Assembly (NCBI GenBank): GCA_900155495.1
Contig: FTLJ01000403.1
Span: forward strand, 1-27,074
Direction of reading: 5' to 3'
Source of the DNA: Porogramme epimiltina
Taxonomy: Eukaryota > Basidiomycota > Agaricomycetes > Polyporales > Polyporaceae
DNA: 27,074 nt
A model generated the notes under the pieces. The model ran no database searches. It was not told the DNA's origin and was given only the letters and a program-made list of their open reading frames with translations. The translations under genes and the position numbers were made by a program. Shown piece by piece: positions 1-10,700 of the stretch (its first letter is position 1; each line of letters opens with the position of its first letter).

Positions 1-2155
1 TCCAACCTCCTCGACAAAGCCCTCCTCCTGACCGGAGTCGGGGAAGATCGAGAACGGTTCATTGAAGCGCGCACGAATCTGACGCCAACCACGTGTCGCC
101 TACTACACGGGGCCGTCGTGCACCCTTCAATAGGGTGGTGTGCAATGTCATTGGACCGAAGACTTTCTCTTACGGCATCGGCTTTGGGGTATCCGTGTCC
201 TGGCCTTCTGCCTCCATTTGAAACAAAGAGCATCTCTTTCGGACGATATTACAAGGGGGGCGCGCGCCGGGCACCTAGGCTACGATTGCGAACTTATGGA
301 TTGAGATGGTCAATCACGAGGTCCACCTAGTCCACAAGAGTATAGTCACTGTTCGTCGAAGTTGGGCATTAGGAGGTATCCTTGAGTTATTAGGTGAACA
401 ATAGATTGTGCTCGTCCTGACAGTTTCATCAAGAGGATGCACAAGTTGTAGGCAGGAACGACCGTGCTACCACAGGCACCATACTCTTATTATCTGACAC
501 CCTGCGGCGGCCAGAGTGTATGGCTTTAAGTCGTATGCTAGGTGAACATGGCAGCCCGGGGGGCCGTCGAACATCTACCTGCAAAGGCGTCTGCGGTGAG
601 CAGAGGGGACGTTCTTTGGACAGTGCGAGACGGCCCGCTGACGGCGACAGCCTTACAGGCTGCGATTCCATGGGCCAGGCCGGCCCTCTCGTGGCATCCT
701 GCTCAGATGCAGTGGATTGGGGGGTCGGCTGACCCGAGGTTCGAAGCTTCTTGCAGGGAAGACCCCCCAAAATAGGAAGGATGTCGGATGCGCGGCTCTG
801 GGTTGGCTGGCGTCTTCCCCCTCCCTCTCTCTGCTTGCAGTGCAAGGCAACAGCGAAGGATGCACGGCCGCGGCTGGCACCCCTCAGTGTTGTGCGTGCG
901 TGAGTCGACAGAGTGGACACGGGCAAAGACACGGCGGTGGGGCTGGGTGGATATATGCGTCAGCGGTGATCACGCCAGCAATCAAATAGGGTTGCACCAA
1001 TCAGGAGTCACCTCGCGCACGGCGTGTCGCTGGGGCCTGCAACATGCACGCAGACGGCTTGCGATGGCGCTTACGCAACGATATCGATGCTGCTGCCGCA
1101 TACAGTGAGTCTTCTAGTCCAATGGTCAACCTTTGATGGCCCGCAACGGGAAGCACGTGTTACAGCGAATACATCTATACGGCGACACTCCGATTCGAGT
1201 CCCATCTGTCTTACTTGTACGAGTCGAGGGAGCAAACGTGCGAGATGTCCCAGGAGAGACCGTAGGAATAGGGGCCTCGCGAGCCCCCCAGCCCTATGAT
1301 GAACGCTTAGGATGCGCCTGATTCTTATAATCGCGAGCGCGACGATGGCCGGACGCGCGATACCAACCGACTACACATAATTTGAGTGTCATGCACATGT
1401 GGGTAGAGCGCGCGGAAGACTTACCTGCTCTAGGCGCAGCGGCCCATGTCGGGCGCGAGTGAGCGACGAAACGTCTATTGCGCTCGATCGGCGTCACCCC
1501 ACCTCCACTCGCAGCGCGCGCGTGCGCCGTGCATTCCATCGTAGTCGACCTGCATAGAAGACGTGTCGCTCCAGAGGACGAGGGCGGCAGACCCCGCAGC
1601 GCGACACCCCCACGACGCTTGCTCGTGGGGTGCGCCGAGACGCGCCAGCAACGGGAACGGGCGCGCGGTTATTCAAACCTGGGGGCTCCGCGCAGACCGT
1701 CTTCGCACGTTTCTCACACAGCGCGCGTCGGTGCGTCGCTCACATGCTCCGCGCGCGAGGCGCGCGCCCAGTCGGGGACGCTCGCGCGAGCACGTCGAGT
1801 CTCTAGGAATAAGTAGTAGTCCTGTCGTTGGTGGAGTCTGACGTCTGGCGTCGCGAGAGGCAGCACGGCCTTCTGGATGGCTCGGGCGAGGGGCGCGCGT
1901 TCGGCGCGCGACCGTCAGATTTCCCCTTCGCGCGAAACCTGAGCGGAGGCACTGCTGGTAGTTCGCCTGGATGAAAGTGGGAGCGAGAAGGGGGAAATGG
2001 AGCGGCACACCGGGAGGCGCGGGGTCGACATGGGGAGGGTCGAGCGGACGAGGCGGGCGCTGTAGAGGAGCGCGCGGAACAGATATCGAGGGTTGTGGAT
2101 CTGTCGCCGCCGGCGCCCCTGACAGGAGGTTCCGATTCTACTAGTAGAATCGGAT
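1..2155. repeat. Repeat A, copy 1 (partial at left edge)
   Basis: Aligns by eye with A2 (about 13990-15425) and A3 (about 25790-27074). Landmarks: 1-130 with 25810-25910; 730-790 with 14010-14070; 1180-1260 with 14490-14560; 1265-1480 with 26055-26260; 1800-2155 with 26590-27020. A3 lacks most of the 260-1230 part. The DNA is rich in CGCG. The minus strand keeps an AG|GTAAGT splice-donor motif at 1419-1424. The plus frame is open from base 1 to 330 and its start resembles the same frame in A3 (EDRER..EARTNL), but the minus strand is also open there, so no gene is called. Confidence 0.75.
2131..2154. repeat. 24-bp perfect palindrome
   Basis: Left arm TCCGATTCTACT is followed directly by its exact reverse complement with no loop. 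The 11-mer TCCGATTCTAC (2131-2141) recurs inverted at 3551-3561, and GTAGAATCGGAT recurs directly at 2144-2155 and 3551-3562, so the palindrome and the distant copy bracket the 1.4 kb segment. Confidence 0.9.
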
Positions 2156-2243
2156 TTACAATGGAAGAAGCGTGGATTACATAAGAATTGCTGAGTCATT
2201 TCGGGCAACCATCAATGATGGATTGATTTGATTGGTTCAGGAG

Positions 2244-2450
2244 TCGCTTTCCCTTTCGGGCATCCCTTGGATTGAGGCTCTCCGGCCTTGGCTTAAGTAA
2301 TACGGGCAACCGTTCTGCTCGTTCATTGGCCGAGCACTCGTTTTCCATTTTGGGCACCCCTTGGATTGAGGCTTTCGCTCCATCGCTTAAGTAATACGAG
2401 CAACCGTTCTGCCCGTTCATTGGCCGAGAGCTCGTTCTCCTTTGTTGGGG
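2244..2450. repeat. 94-bp tandem repeat, two full units plus part of a third
   Basis: Units start at 2244, 2338 and 2432, with exact 94-bp spacing. Shared blocks include CCTTGGATTGAGGCT, GCTTAAGTAATACG and GTTCATTGGCCGAG. The third unit stops after about 19 bp. Its function is unknown. Confidence 0.85.
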
Positions 2451-2932
2451 ATGACCTGACCCAGCCGGAATTGTATACCTCAGCCTTGGTGAGGCACATC
2501 ACCAAGAAAACAATCCATTCAATTTACACGTGAGTAGAGCAGCCACTGCCAAGTTCCAGCGCGCTGTACGCAGGGGCCGCCGCCCGCCTGCCGCATCCGC
2601 GAAATGCACAGGAGGAGAAGGGGGGACCCATGTGTGCACTATGCAAGCATGTATGTATAGAAAACGTATGAGACAGCCGGGTCAGGGTCAGCACGGGGTA
2701 TATATGCCACCGTGCCCGCGCCCGCGTGCTCGCAGAGCCAGCCCGTGCGCACCGCGACAGTGAGGACGCCCGTGCGTGCTCCCGTGCGTCGTCGCGAGGC
2801 TCAGCAAGGGGAGGGGGAGGGGCAACGTGGCGGGTCTGGGGTATGCTGGGGCGCGGAGACACGTGAAGGTGGGGGGAGCCCGAGGCCAGCGCCGCTCCTG
2901 CGCAGGGAGTGTATGACGAGCGGCGAGCGCAA

Positions 2933-2946
2933 GGGGGGGGGGGGGG
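2933..2946. repeat. Run of 14 G
   Basis: Uninterrupted G homopolymer on the plus strand within GC-rich, low-complexity DNA. It would be prone to slippage and to sequencing error, so frames crossing it are unreliable. Confidence 0.9.
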
Positions 2947-3039
2947 ACCGGGAGAAGGAGCTCGCCGGCCTTGCCCGTATGCATCACTGGGACGGGGCGG
3001 ATGAGATACATAAGATGGTAAAGATAAAGTGGAACTTAC

Positions 3040-3415
3040 GAGCCAGCGTGGGCATAACCTCATTGAGACTTGGGCGGGGTGCGGACTCTTGGCCGGACAT
3101 GTAAGCGCGGATATCCTCGGGGATGAAATACAGAGGACGGGTTGTCTTGATGGGCGACGTGATGGGCGATGCGTTGCTCGAGCTCTCGCGATCGGTGGAA
3201 GCCTGACGTTCAGGGAGAGGCGGCACGCGACCAGTGTGGAAGACGCGGGTGCGGCGGGACTCTGTCGAGGGGCGAGGGTCGGCGGCGAAGGAGACACGGG
3301 AGACATGGTTCTCAAAGGCAGACGTTGGTGGCACAGATGCGGGTGGGTGTGTTTTCAATATTGTGCGGGTGGAAAAGCCGACTATACAAGACAAGCTGCG
3401 GGTAAAGACGATCAT
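3040..3415 (-). CDS. Possible first exon of an unrecognised protein (mitochondrial-presequence-like)
   Basis: Reads from ATG (3413-3415, A at -3) to a clean donor CTC|GTAAGT at 3039. The first 35-40 residues (MIVFTRSLSCIVGFSTRTI...) are rich in Arg, Ser, Thr and hydrophobics without acidic residues, as in mitochondrial targeting peptides. Later come RPLYFIPEDIRAYMSGQ and an ordinary-looking stretch. An intron 3039-2987 (53 nt, acceptor CCCAG) would join to a frame that continues to a stop at 2688, but that frame is low-complexity and crosses the 14-G run. It has no counterpart elsewhere in the window. I do not recognise the protein; it may be a fragment or a chance frame. Confidence 0.3.
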
Positions 3416-5439
3416 CTTGCGACGACGGGCCTGGGGACGATATTGGACCAGACCATTGATTGACGTATACTAGAAGCTCGGTCGTAACTTGGAGAGGGAT
3501 GACGGGAAGCGGGAGACGACGCAGGGGGATGTTAAAGTAGCTACGTTTTTGTAGAATCGGATCCGGCGGGGTCGTCCCCGCGGTATAACAAGTGGTAAGC
3601 CGTACTCTGCTCGCCCGAAAGCATCCCGTGACCGACTTCGAAGCCGTCCGTTCGCGGGGCAGGTTAGCTGAGTGAATCAGGCGTGCTACACCGCGGGTTG
3701 GGAATATTGTCGAATGTAACGTGGTGGCGATGTCTGCATTGACGAATGATGTCCAAGGACGGATTCCCTAGGGTGCAAAGCCGCATTGATCCCACTTGTG
3801 CGCAAAGAGTTTTGGTGACGAAGGCAAGATGCCTTAGGGGAGGGAGTCTGAGACAGAGGCGCAGCCTCTAGTTCTGCCACGCGGCCACAAGGAGGTGAAG
3901 AATGTGTGGAAATTGAACGACTTTCGTATAGTGATGCGGATCGCGCCTTGCATGTGTTCCTCGGGAAGACAGACCGGCCCAAATAGCGATCTTGTGGTGG
4001 AAGCGTGTGGAGCGGGGAGAAAATGAACTGCTTCTGTAGGGGGTGCAGCACGACCGAACGACGTGTGCGGAGATGCCGTCCGGGAATGGACGTATAAACA
4101 TGACGGCTCTTCGCGCTCGTGTCACCCCGCGTCGCTGAATAGGGCATGGTGCGCGCCCCACGCTCGACGCGCACGGTCGGGGGATGCTGTGGCTACCCCG
4201 CGCGCCGTCGCGCGCGCTCAGCGCGGCCCATACACCCCTCCCGAGGCCACGCAGGGCGCGCACCAATGCCAACTATGATCGAGGTCGGCGCGCAGCGACC
4301 GTAACACGAACTTGGCCACCGCGCAGATCTACAATGACGCTCGATGTCAGTACAGAGTGATGGGCAGAGAACGCGTCACACTTACCTGCCCGCGCGCGGT
4401 CGGGGCCATCCCCGCGACTAAGCGCGCATGGAAAGCGCGAGGGTATGCCCCCGGCGCGATCGTGCTCTGGCAGCGCGCAGTCGCCGCATCGTCCGCGGGG
4501 CCCCGCGCGCCACCACTTTGGTTGCCCATTGAGCTTTTCAACGAAACCCAGCGCGGGAGAGAGGGGCGAGTTGTGGACGGGGCCGGTGCAGCGGTGGCGG
4601 ACTAGAGTGGCGAACGAGGGACGGCCGCGGGATCCACCGCGCGAGGCGCGGCGCTGTAGACGGCGCCCTGCTGCAGAGAACGCTTCCCAGGCCCAGCGCG
4701 GGGTGTCTTTAGCAGTTTCTTGTAGCTCCCCATGCTTCCCCTGCTAACCCTCCTGCGCGCGCTAACGAGAAGTGCGAAGCGCATGGTGGGCGCGCGCCAG
4801 GTCAGCCGAGCGGACGACACGCCAATCCGAACCGTTGGCGCGCCGGCCACAGGCGCGCAAGCACCCCCCGACCGCGCCGCTACTGCGCTGGTACCACGCC
4901 CTGTAGTAGCGAGTGTGCCCGCCGAGATGAGGAGAACAGTAGCGGAGGCCGTTCAGGGCGCTCATGCCGCAAAACAGCGCGGCACGCCAAGCCCTGGTGT
5001 CGGCACGCGCGGACGCGCGAGGTGGCCGGCGTTGCGCGCGAGCAACAGCGCGCCGCTCGCGCGAGGTGGCGGAGGCGATTACAAGTGTGGAGGCCGACTC
5101 GACAGACAGGGGTGCGTTGAAGGTGTGTTAAGAAAGGCCTGTGCATGAGGCCGGCCGGTTTTCGAGGGCGAGCGAGCCGCGCGATCGGAGGAATGAGAAA
5201 TGGTGAGGCTACTGCAAGCCCAACTGCCGCGCGAGGAGCGTACTTGGGGTTGGTTGTATACCGTTGGGGGGGTAGGTGCGCGTACGCAGACCTGCACGTC
5301 ACGCTTGATGGCACGTAGCAGCTGCGCCCTCTGTCCGCACTATAGAGTGATGGTGTCGGGCCGTCCGCGGAAGCATGGCAGGACGTCAGGAGGTCGAAGC
5401 GTTCGGTTAAGCCAATGACCATGTAAGAGTCGCGCTGCC

Positions 5440-5790
5440 CTCGAACAGCGTGAGCGTGGTAAGAAGCGACGAGTAGCCCTTAGGACCTCGTTCCTCGTGG
5501 GTGAGAATCGATGAGGAGGGAGCAGAGGTGTCGTATCTTTCGAGGGAGATTGCAAACGTGGACTTGAACGCAGACTTTTTGAGATGACGGCAGAGGCGGC
5601 GGTCAGACCTCGACATAGACCGCTACTATGACTGCACGACCTGTTGGGGGCCAGTAAGTCGGTAGAACAGAGTCGTGTGCGGAGAGAACTGGTGAAGTAG
5701 AGTGGATACTTACGATAAATATTTCTACCATAGCGCGAAGACGTCGTGGAGTCGAGACCGCCCCACTTGGGCTTGAGGTGAGTGTCTGCG
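5440..5790 (-). pseudogene. Minus-strand exon-like fragments in B1, frameshifted
   Basis: Matches the B2 fragments. The intron-like interval is 5713-5641 (73 nt, donor GTAAGT, acceptor CCCAACAG). Upstream, RSRLHDVF lines up with RSRLDDVF, but about 10 nt are missing relative to B2, which breaks the frame. Downstream, KSTFAISLERYDTS resembles MSAFASFLEEHGNS of B2. This is conserved splice architecture over broken coding sequence. Confidence 0.3.
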
Positions 5791-6210
5791 AGGGGCCAGC
5801 AACGGAGATGATAAGGTTGAAGATCCAGAGTCAATATGTTGTGGTAAAAAAACGACGTCGCGGTGCTTTGTGCGTTACGGGGAGGGCCCTTAGCCTCACG
5901 AGGCCGAAGCTTACAGGAGGAACGTACGGGCTTATGCACCACTGAGATGCCCGACACCGCTCCGCTACCCCGCGGAGGGAAAGCGGTAGCAGTTATGCAA
6001 TGCCGTGCTTGCCACGAAGGCAGTTGACCTGCGATAGGAGCCTCGTGGGGGTGTTCAAACTGCAAACCCGGAGGTGGAGCCTGGCCAATCGAAGCTTGGG
6101 GCGGACGACGAGAACCAATTCGACGGCGCGGGCGCTATCGATCTACAATTGAGGTGGTGCTTGAGCGGAGTGCTTCTGTGGGATGAAGGGTAGACCAGTG
6201 AACGAGAAAG

Positions 6211-7260
6211 ATGGCAGGGCTCCATGCCCCCAGAGCGAACGAGGAAGCGGCTGGAGGAGAGGAGATCAAGATTTTCACACCCGGCGCTTACTGTGTCTCC
6301 AAGGGCCGAGGTTGTCCCGTCGCTTCCGCGGAGGTCGCTCCATTTGTGCTCACTGTCCACGCCGACGTCTACCACTGGCACGGCACTCCCTCCCTCTTGT
6401 CGTTATCCCCATCCTCCTCCCCCCCTACCCCCCAGCAACATTCTATCGCTTGCCACCTCCCTAGTGAGACACCTATTGGTCATTATCAGCACAACGTCAC
6501 CTGCCGAGGTCTGACCCTCGCTCGTCACGTTCAGCATGTCATGCCAAACACTCCAACGAACATCCCACCGTCAACGCCGACACTGGCCCCATCCGCGCTA
6601 GGAACCTAACCTCATCAAGATCGAACACGCGAACACAATGCTGAATGAGCGTATTTGCATGCGTGTTGCCTCCTCGCGGAGTCGAGCTCCGTAAGCTAAG
6701 CACAAGCAAACTGGAGGTTGGGAGTGGCCCTGGACCTTAGAACATAGTGCGTATTTTGATCTTTAAGCAATTGGCGCGCCTGAAGCAACAGCGCGATAGG
6801 TCAGGCTCCTCAGAACTTCATCAGCATCTTCGCCGTCGCGGCACCTTGCAAAGGCGGTATCGACTGTCCCTCAGTATACCAGGGAGGGGCATCTATCCCA
6901 GTGAGGGTAGATGTGTGGGTTTAAGATCTTAGCAACATGATGGGTTCCGGACGGGTGCCCTGGGGGTGGTACCGTGGGGTGAGTTCGCATACGTGTGTTC
7001 GTGTTCTTGTTCTCATTCCCGTTGAAGTCGTGATGCCGTCAGGAGAACTCCCATTCCTTCCCCTCGCTTCGAGGTTTAGCTCCCCATCTCGCCCGTGGGG
7101 CTCTCCAGCGCCCGTCTGGCATTGTCCAATCCCATCCGAAGAGAGGACGGCCAGGTCCCCCAACACTTCGGCACGCACTTTGCTGCCCCTCGGCAGAATC
7201 ATCATACCCGCGGCCTTTAACCTCAACATCAAAGATACCAACCTTCATCAGGTCTGTATG
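6211..7260 (+). pseudogene. Decayed plus-strand coding remnant in B1
   Basis: Short frames with protein-like composition correspond to places in B2: EEIKIFTPGAYCVSKGRGC near 6255 (B2 near 18350), ARLKQQRD...HLRRRGTLQ near 6774-6850 (B2: ARLKELRD...HLRRNYTLQ), and PLGRIIIPAAFNLNIKDTN near 7185-7242 (B2: VLNIDLKDIS). The frames are interrupted and shift between blocks, so no continuous gene is possible without many introns. The family is not recognised. Confidence 0.3.
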
Positions 7261-7480
7261 TGTTCTTTTCTTTGAGAATCAATGATTCGGACTGACACTC
7301 CGTGCGACACGCTTCAGAGCGACACTAGACACTCGACTCGACCGCGACCCACATCCCGACAGACTGCGTGCTCCCCTGCCCTTACCCCCTTCCCCTCTTG
7401 CTCCCATTCCCCTTCGAGCCCTGTGGAATCTCGTGCGGTGCACAGGCCCGTCCGCGGACAAAGCCGCGCTCTTCCTTGAG

Positions 7481-7792
7481 CGGTTTTGGACCCAGGAGCC
7501 TGGAACGGCTCGAGTCTTCGCGCGCGCACTACACCGTGGCCGGGTCCGGCGGGGGGTGGGTGTTTGCGTCGATAATGGTACATGAGGAGCAACCGCGCTG
7601 GCGCTGGTAACGCGGGAGTGCCGGTGTAATTATGTCTGGTATGCATGCATATATATACATAGTTTACAGTCATAATCGCTCGAAGGTTGTGGGATAGAAT
7701 ATCAACGCCAAAAACCAGTGTCGAGAACGGGACTGAGGGAAGCGTGAGTGGTACGTGGTCATGTACGATGTCTTAATCTGAAAAGGGAGCCG
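7481..7792. other. Stretch between B1 and NLR1 stop
   Basis: No gene seen. It contains an alternating TATATATA stretch near 7648 and is the 3' flank of NLR1. Local weak similarity to the 3' flank of NLR2 (a CAACG..CCAAAAA motif near 7703 and 20345) suggests the duplicated unit continues here. Confidence 0.5.
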
Positions 7793-10700
7793 TTACTGGG
7801 AACAAGACATATCAATAACGACCAGCCGTCCTTCGTTGTTGCCAAATGCGACTCTGCGCCCATCGAACCACCACGTTTGCTCCTCGTTTGGTGCATACCT
7901 GTACATCAACGGAAGCCACAACAGCCGCACGCGCTCTCCCCCGGTCCCGACCCGCCAAATCCACTCGTCTGAAGGATAGTACAAGTAGGATTTATGACAC
8001 CCGGATAGAGAGTTTTCTTGATAGGATGCCTTGGACGGTAGGTATTCTGGAGATGTGATAAATGTGTTGCTGTCATTGGTGAGGATAGCACGTTCGTCTG
8101 AAGAGAACCGGATCCACCGCACTGGTGCAGATATTTCAGCGCGGAACTGCCATAGGATGTGTGGTGTGATGTTAGAACAATCAGCTAGGTTTGGTGGCAC
8201 CGTCCCGCTCATTTCGAGATGAGCGAAAGGAGTAAAATCCCAAAGAGAGACCTCCCCGCACTCGCTGGATCCTACGACGCGTGTCCCGTCGGACGAGAAA
8301 GAGAGGCCGACGACAGCATGAGCGTGATTTGCCTCCCAAACTACGCTGTTTGACGTGAGGTCATGTAGACGCATCGTGGGGTAACCATCTCTCGACAGAC
8401 GAAAGAGCTGCTGATTCTTTGTGAGCACCGGCCGTGTGTCTACGACTGTCGCCTGCAGGCGTTCTTCGTCTATTGATGAACTGAGGACGAAGTTTCCGCA
8501 CGGTGAGACTGCCAAAGCCCAAATGGACCCATCTCCTTTGTAAAGCGTCTGACAGCTGATTCCTGACGACGTGTCCCAGCGCCGGATGGTTCCGTCAACG
8601 GAGCCGGAGATAACGCTGTTCGAATCCGGGGTAAACATCGAGGGCAGAACCCAATCAGAATGTCCGATGAGGGTGAGTGGTGGTGCATCTCGTTCCGCAT
8701 TGTACAGGGTGATAGATTTGTCCCATTGTCCGGTCAGGGTGAGGTACATCGCGTCTGGTGACCATGTAATAGCCGCGTCTCCTGGAGCTATTTCGCCTGG
8801 GGTCTGATGATCGAATCGGCGGAATACACGTCCTGAGAGGATATCCTGGAGCTGGACAGTTCCATCTTCCAAGACAGTGGCAAGGATGTTGGCGTCAAGA
8901 GGTGAAAACGCGACAGAGCAGACTGGCAAGGGGATAGCACGAATTGCTGGTGTATCGTCTTTGGTTGATGAACCTGAGCTAGTCCGCATGATGCGAACAT
9001 CCCAGGTGCGTATTGTCCCGCTGGTGTAAGAGGAGATGAGCTGGGACCCGTCGGGAGAAAACCGCAGTTGGCAGATGAGCTCGCCGTAGATCTCCTCGCG
9101 CTCCCCCAGCCACTCCTCAATGACGCGATTCCACAGACGAACGTATGACCCCCCCTGCAAGCTGCATCCGACGGCAATGGTCTCATTGTCCGGGGAGAAA
9201 TCTACTCCCCAAGTCTCTCCCTCTACCCGCAAACAATTAATCCGAGGTAGGTGCGGCGAACTGTCGATTGACCACAGAAAAACATGGTTCTTGCATCCGC
9301 ATGCGATCGTTTTCTCGTCGGGAGAGATGGCGGATGAATAGATCTCGGAGTCATGCTGAATGGTGTGAAGTGGAGACTCGGAGGTATCCTCGACAATCCA
9401 GAGCCTGCAGGTATTGTCCTTACTCCTAGAGAGAAGGAGAGACCCGTCGTGAGAGAAAGTGACTGAGCGGACCATGTTGGAATGCCCTCTGAGGGTCTTT
9501 GACACTTGTAACACCCCAGATGTGATGGTCCACAGCACGACCGTATTGTCCCTGGAACCTGTGGCGACGTACTTGCCTCGTGGAGAGTAGGCTACACCTC
9601 CAACTCCTCTGCGGTGGGCCTTCTTGGACTCAATCCGCGCCCCGCTCTTCGCTTCCCACACGGACACAGTTCCACTTTCCGACCCTGAAAGAATCCCCTT
9701 CCCATCAGACGAGAATGCCACCGTCAAAAGAGGTTCCTCAGTATTGAGCACGTGGAGCTGGGCACCCGTGGCAGCGTCCCAGAGCTTGATGGTGCCGTCG
9801 AAGGAGGCAGAGACTATCTGTTTCCCATCTGGGGAGTAAGCAGCTGACCTAACACTTTTTGTATGTCCCTTGAGCGTGATAACATTTCCATTCCAGGAGG
9901 ATTTTAGCCCTATTTGTATCCGGGGAGTGCCCTCGAGGTCTTTTGCGTACAAGTTACGAAGCAGGGAGGTGGATGGGGAACACGGGAGAGCGGACTTGTA
10001 CACGTGGGAGGCAAAAGTGCTGATCACTGGATAACATAATTGGACCAGTCGTTGACAGTCGTACAGCGAGTCGAATATGTTCATTGACGTTCTCTATACT
10101 GGACGTGAGCTCCCGAAGACAACACAGGTTATATGAGATATGAGATTTAGCGTACCTTCAGCGCTCGCGTCGCATCCCGCAGGGCTTTGATAGCGCAACC
10201 CATAGAACCCATGAGACTCAGGCATTCTAGCCACATCAAGAGCCGAGTGGCACAGAACTCTTCTAGTAGCGTGACGAGATCGCCTCCCACGATTCCACTA
10301 CACAGATGATAGGACCAGTGCTTGCATGCGTATTGCAGTTGTGGTGGAAGGTGGATTGTCTTCAGTTCCTCGAGGTCCTGAATCTCGTTATTTGGGAGGC
10401 AACGGTCCTCGATCTGACACACATCACGTCGGAGGCCACACAATACTTGAAGGCAAAGCTTAGCGACCACTGTGTGCTGCTGTTGTAGGTCCACCGCGAA
10501 GCGCGCCGATTGGGGGCTGGATCGACAAGACGGGTCGAGAAGGAAGTCTGGAAACGACGGGTGTATGAGACGTATTACGTCTTGAGGGGCAGATATGTCG
10601 GGAACACTGATGACGGAGTGAAGACGTCGGAGGATGAATCGCACTCCTTCTTCGTTGAGGTTAAGGAGGGCTCCGAGCGCGCCGGGGGATAGCTGGTCGC

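Larger units (their letters stand above)
2156..3550. mobile_element. 1.4 kb segment bracketed by 12-bp repeats, possible insertion
   Basis: It lies between A1 and B1, flanked by GTAGAATCGGAT at 2144-2155 and 3551-3562, with an inverted copy at 2131-2141. The A2-B2 junction lacks it, while the first about 55 bp of it follow A3 to the window edge. Contents: a 94-bp tandem repeat, a TATA-like stretch (2699-2706), a 14-G run and a possible exon at 3040-3415. No transposase was seen. It may instead be ancestral sequence deleted from unit 2. Confidence 0.4.
3560..7480. repeat. Repeat B, copy 1
   Basis: Collinear with B2. Landmarks: 3700-3890 with 15530-15710; 4050-4270 with 15900-16115; 4300-4620 with 16150-16460; 4700-4900 with 16530-16700; 5640-5770 with 17730-17870; 5900-6200 with 18010-18300; 6225-6380 with 18340-18480; 6750-6850 with 18885-18985; 7210-7340 with 19360-19500. 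It holds several small indels relative to B2 and no intact gene. Clear similarity begins near 3670. Confidence 0.75.

Noticed and set aside
738..747. tRNA T-arm-like GGTTCGAAGC
   Set aside because: No surrounding cloverleaf, and the motif is degraded in the matching place in A2.
429..932. 167-codon minus-strand ORF in A1
   Set aside because: The frame is not conserved in A2 and its composition is that of GC-rich noncoding sequence.
2524..3315. 263-codon minus-strand ORF
   Set aside because: Very Pro/Arg/Ser-rich low-complexity translation crossing a 14-G run, with no family resemblance; typical of GC-rich noncoding DNA.
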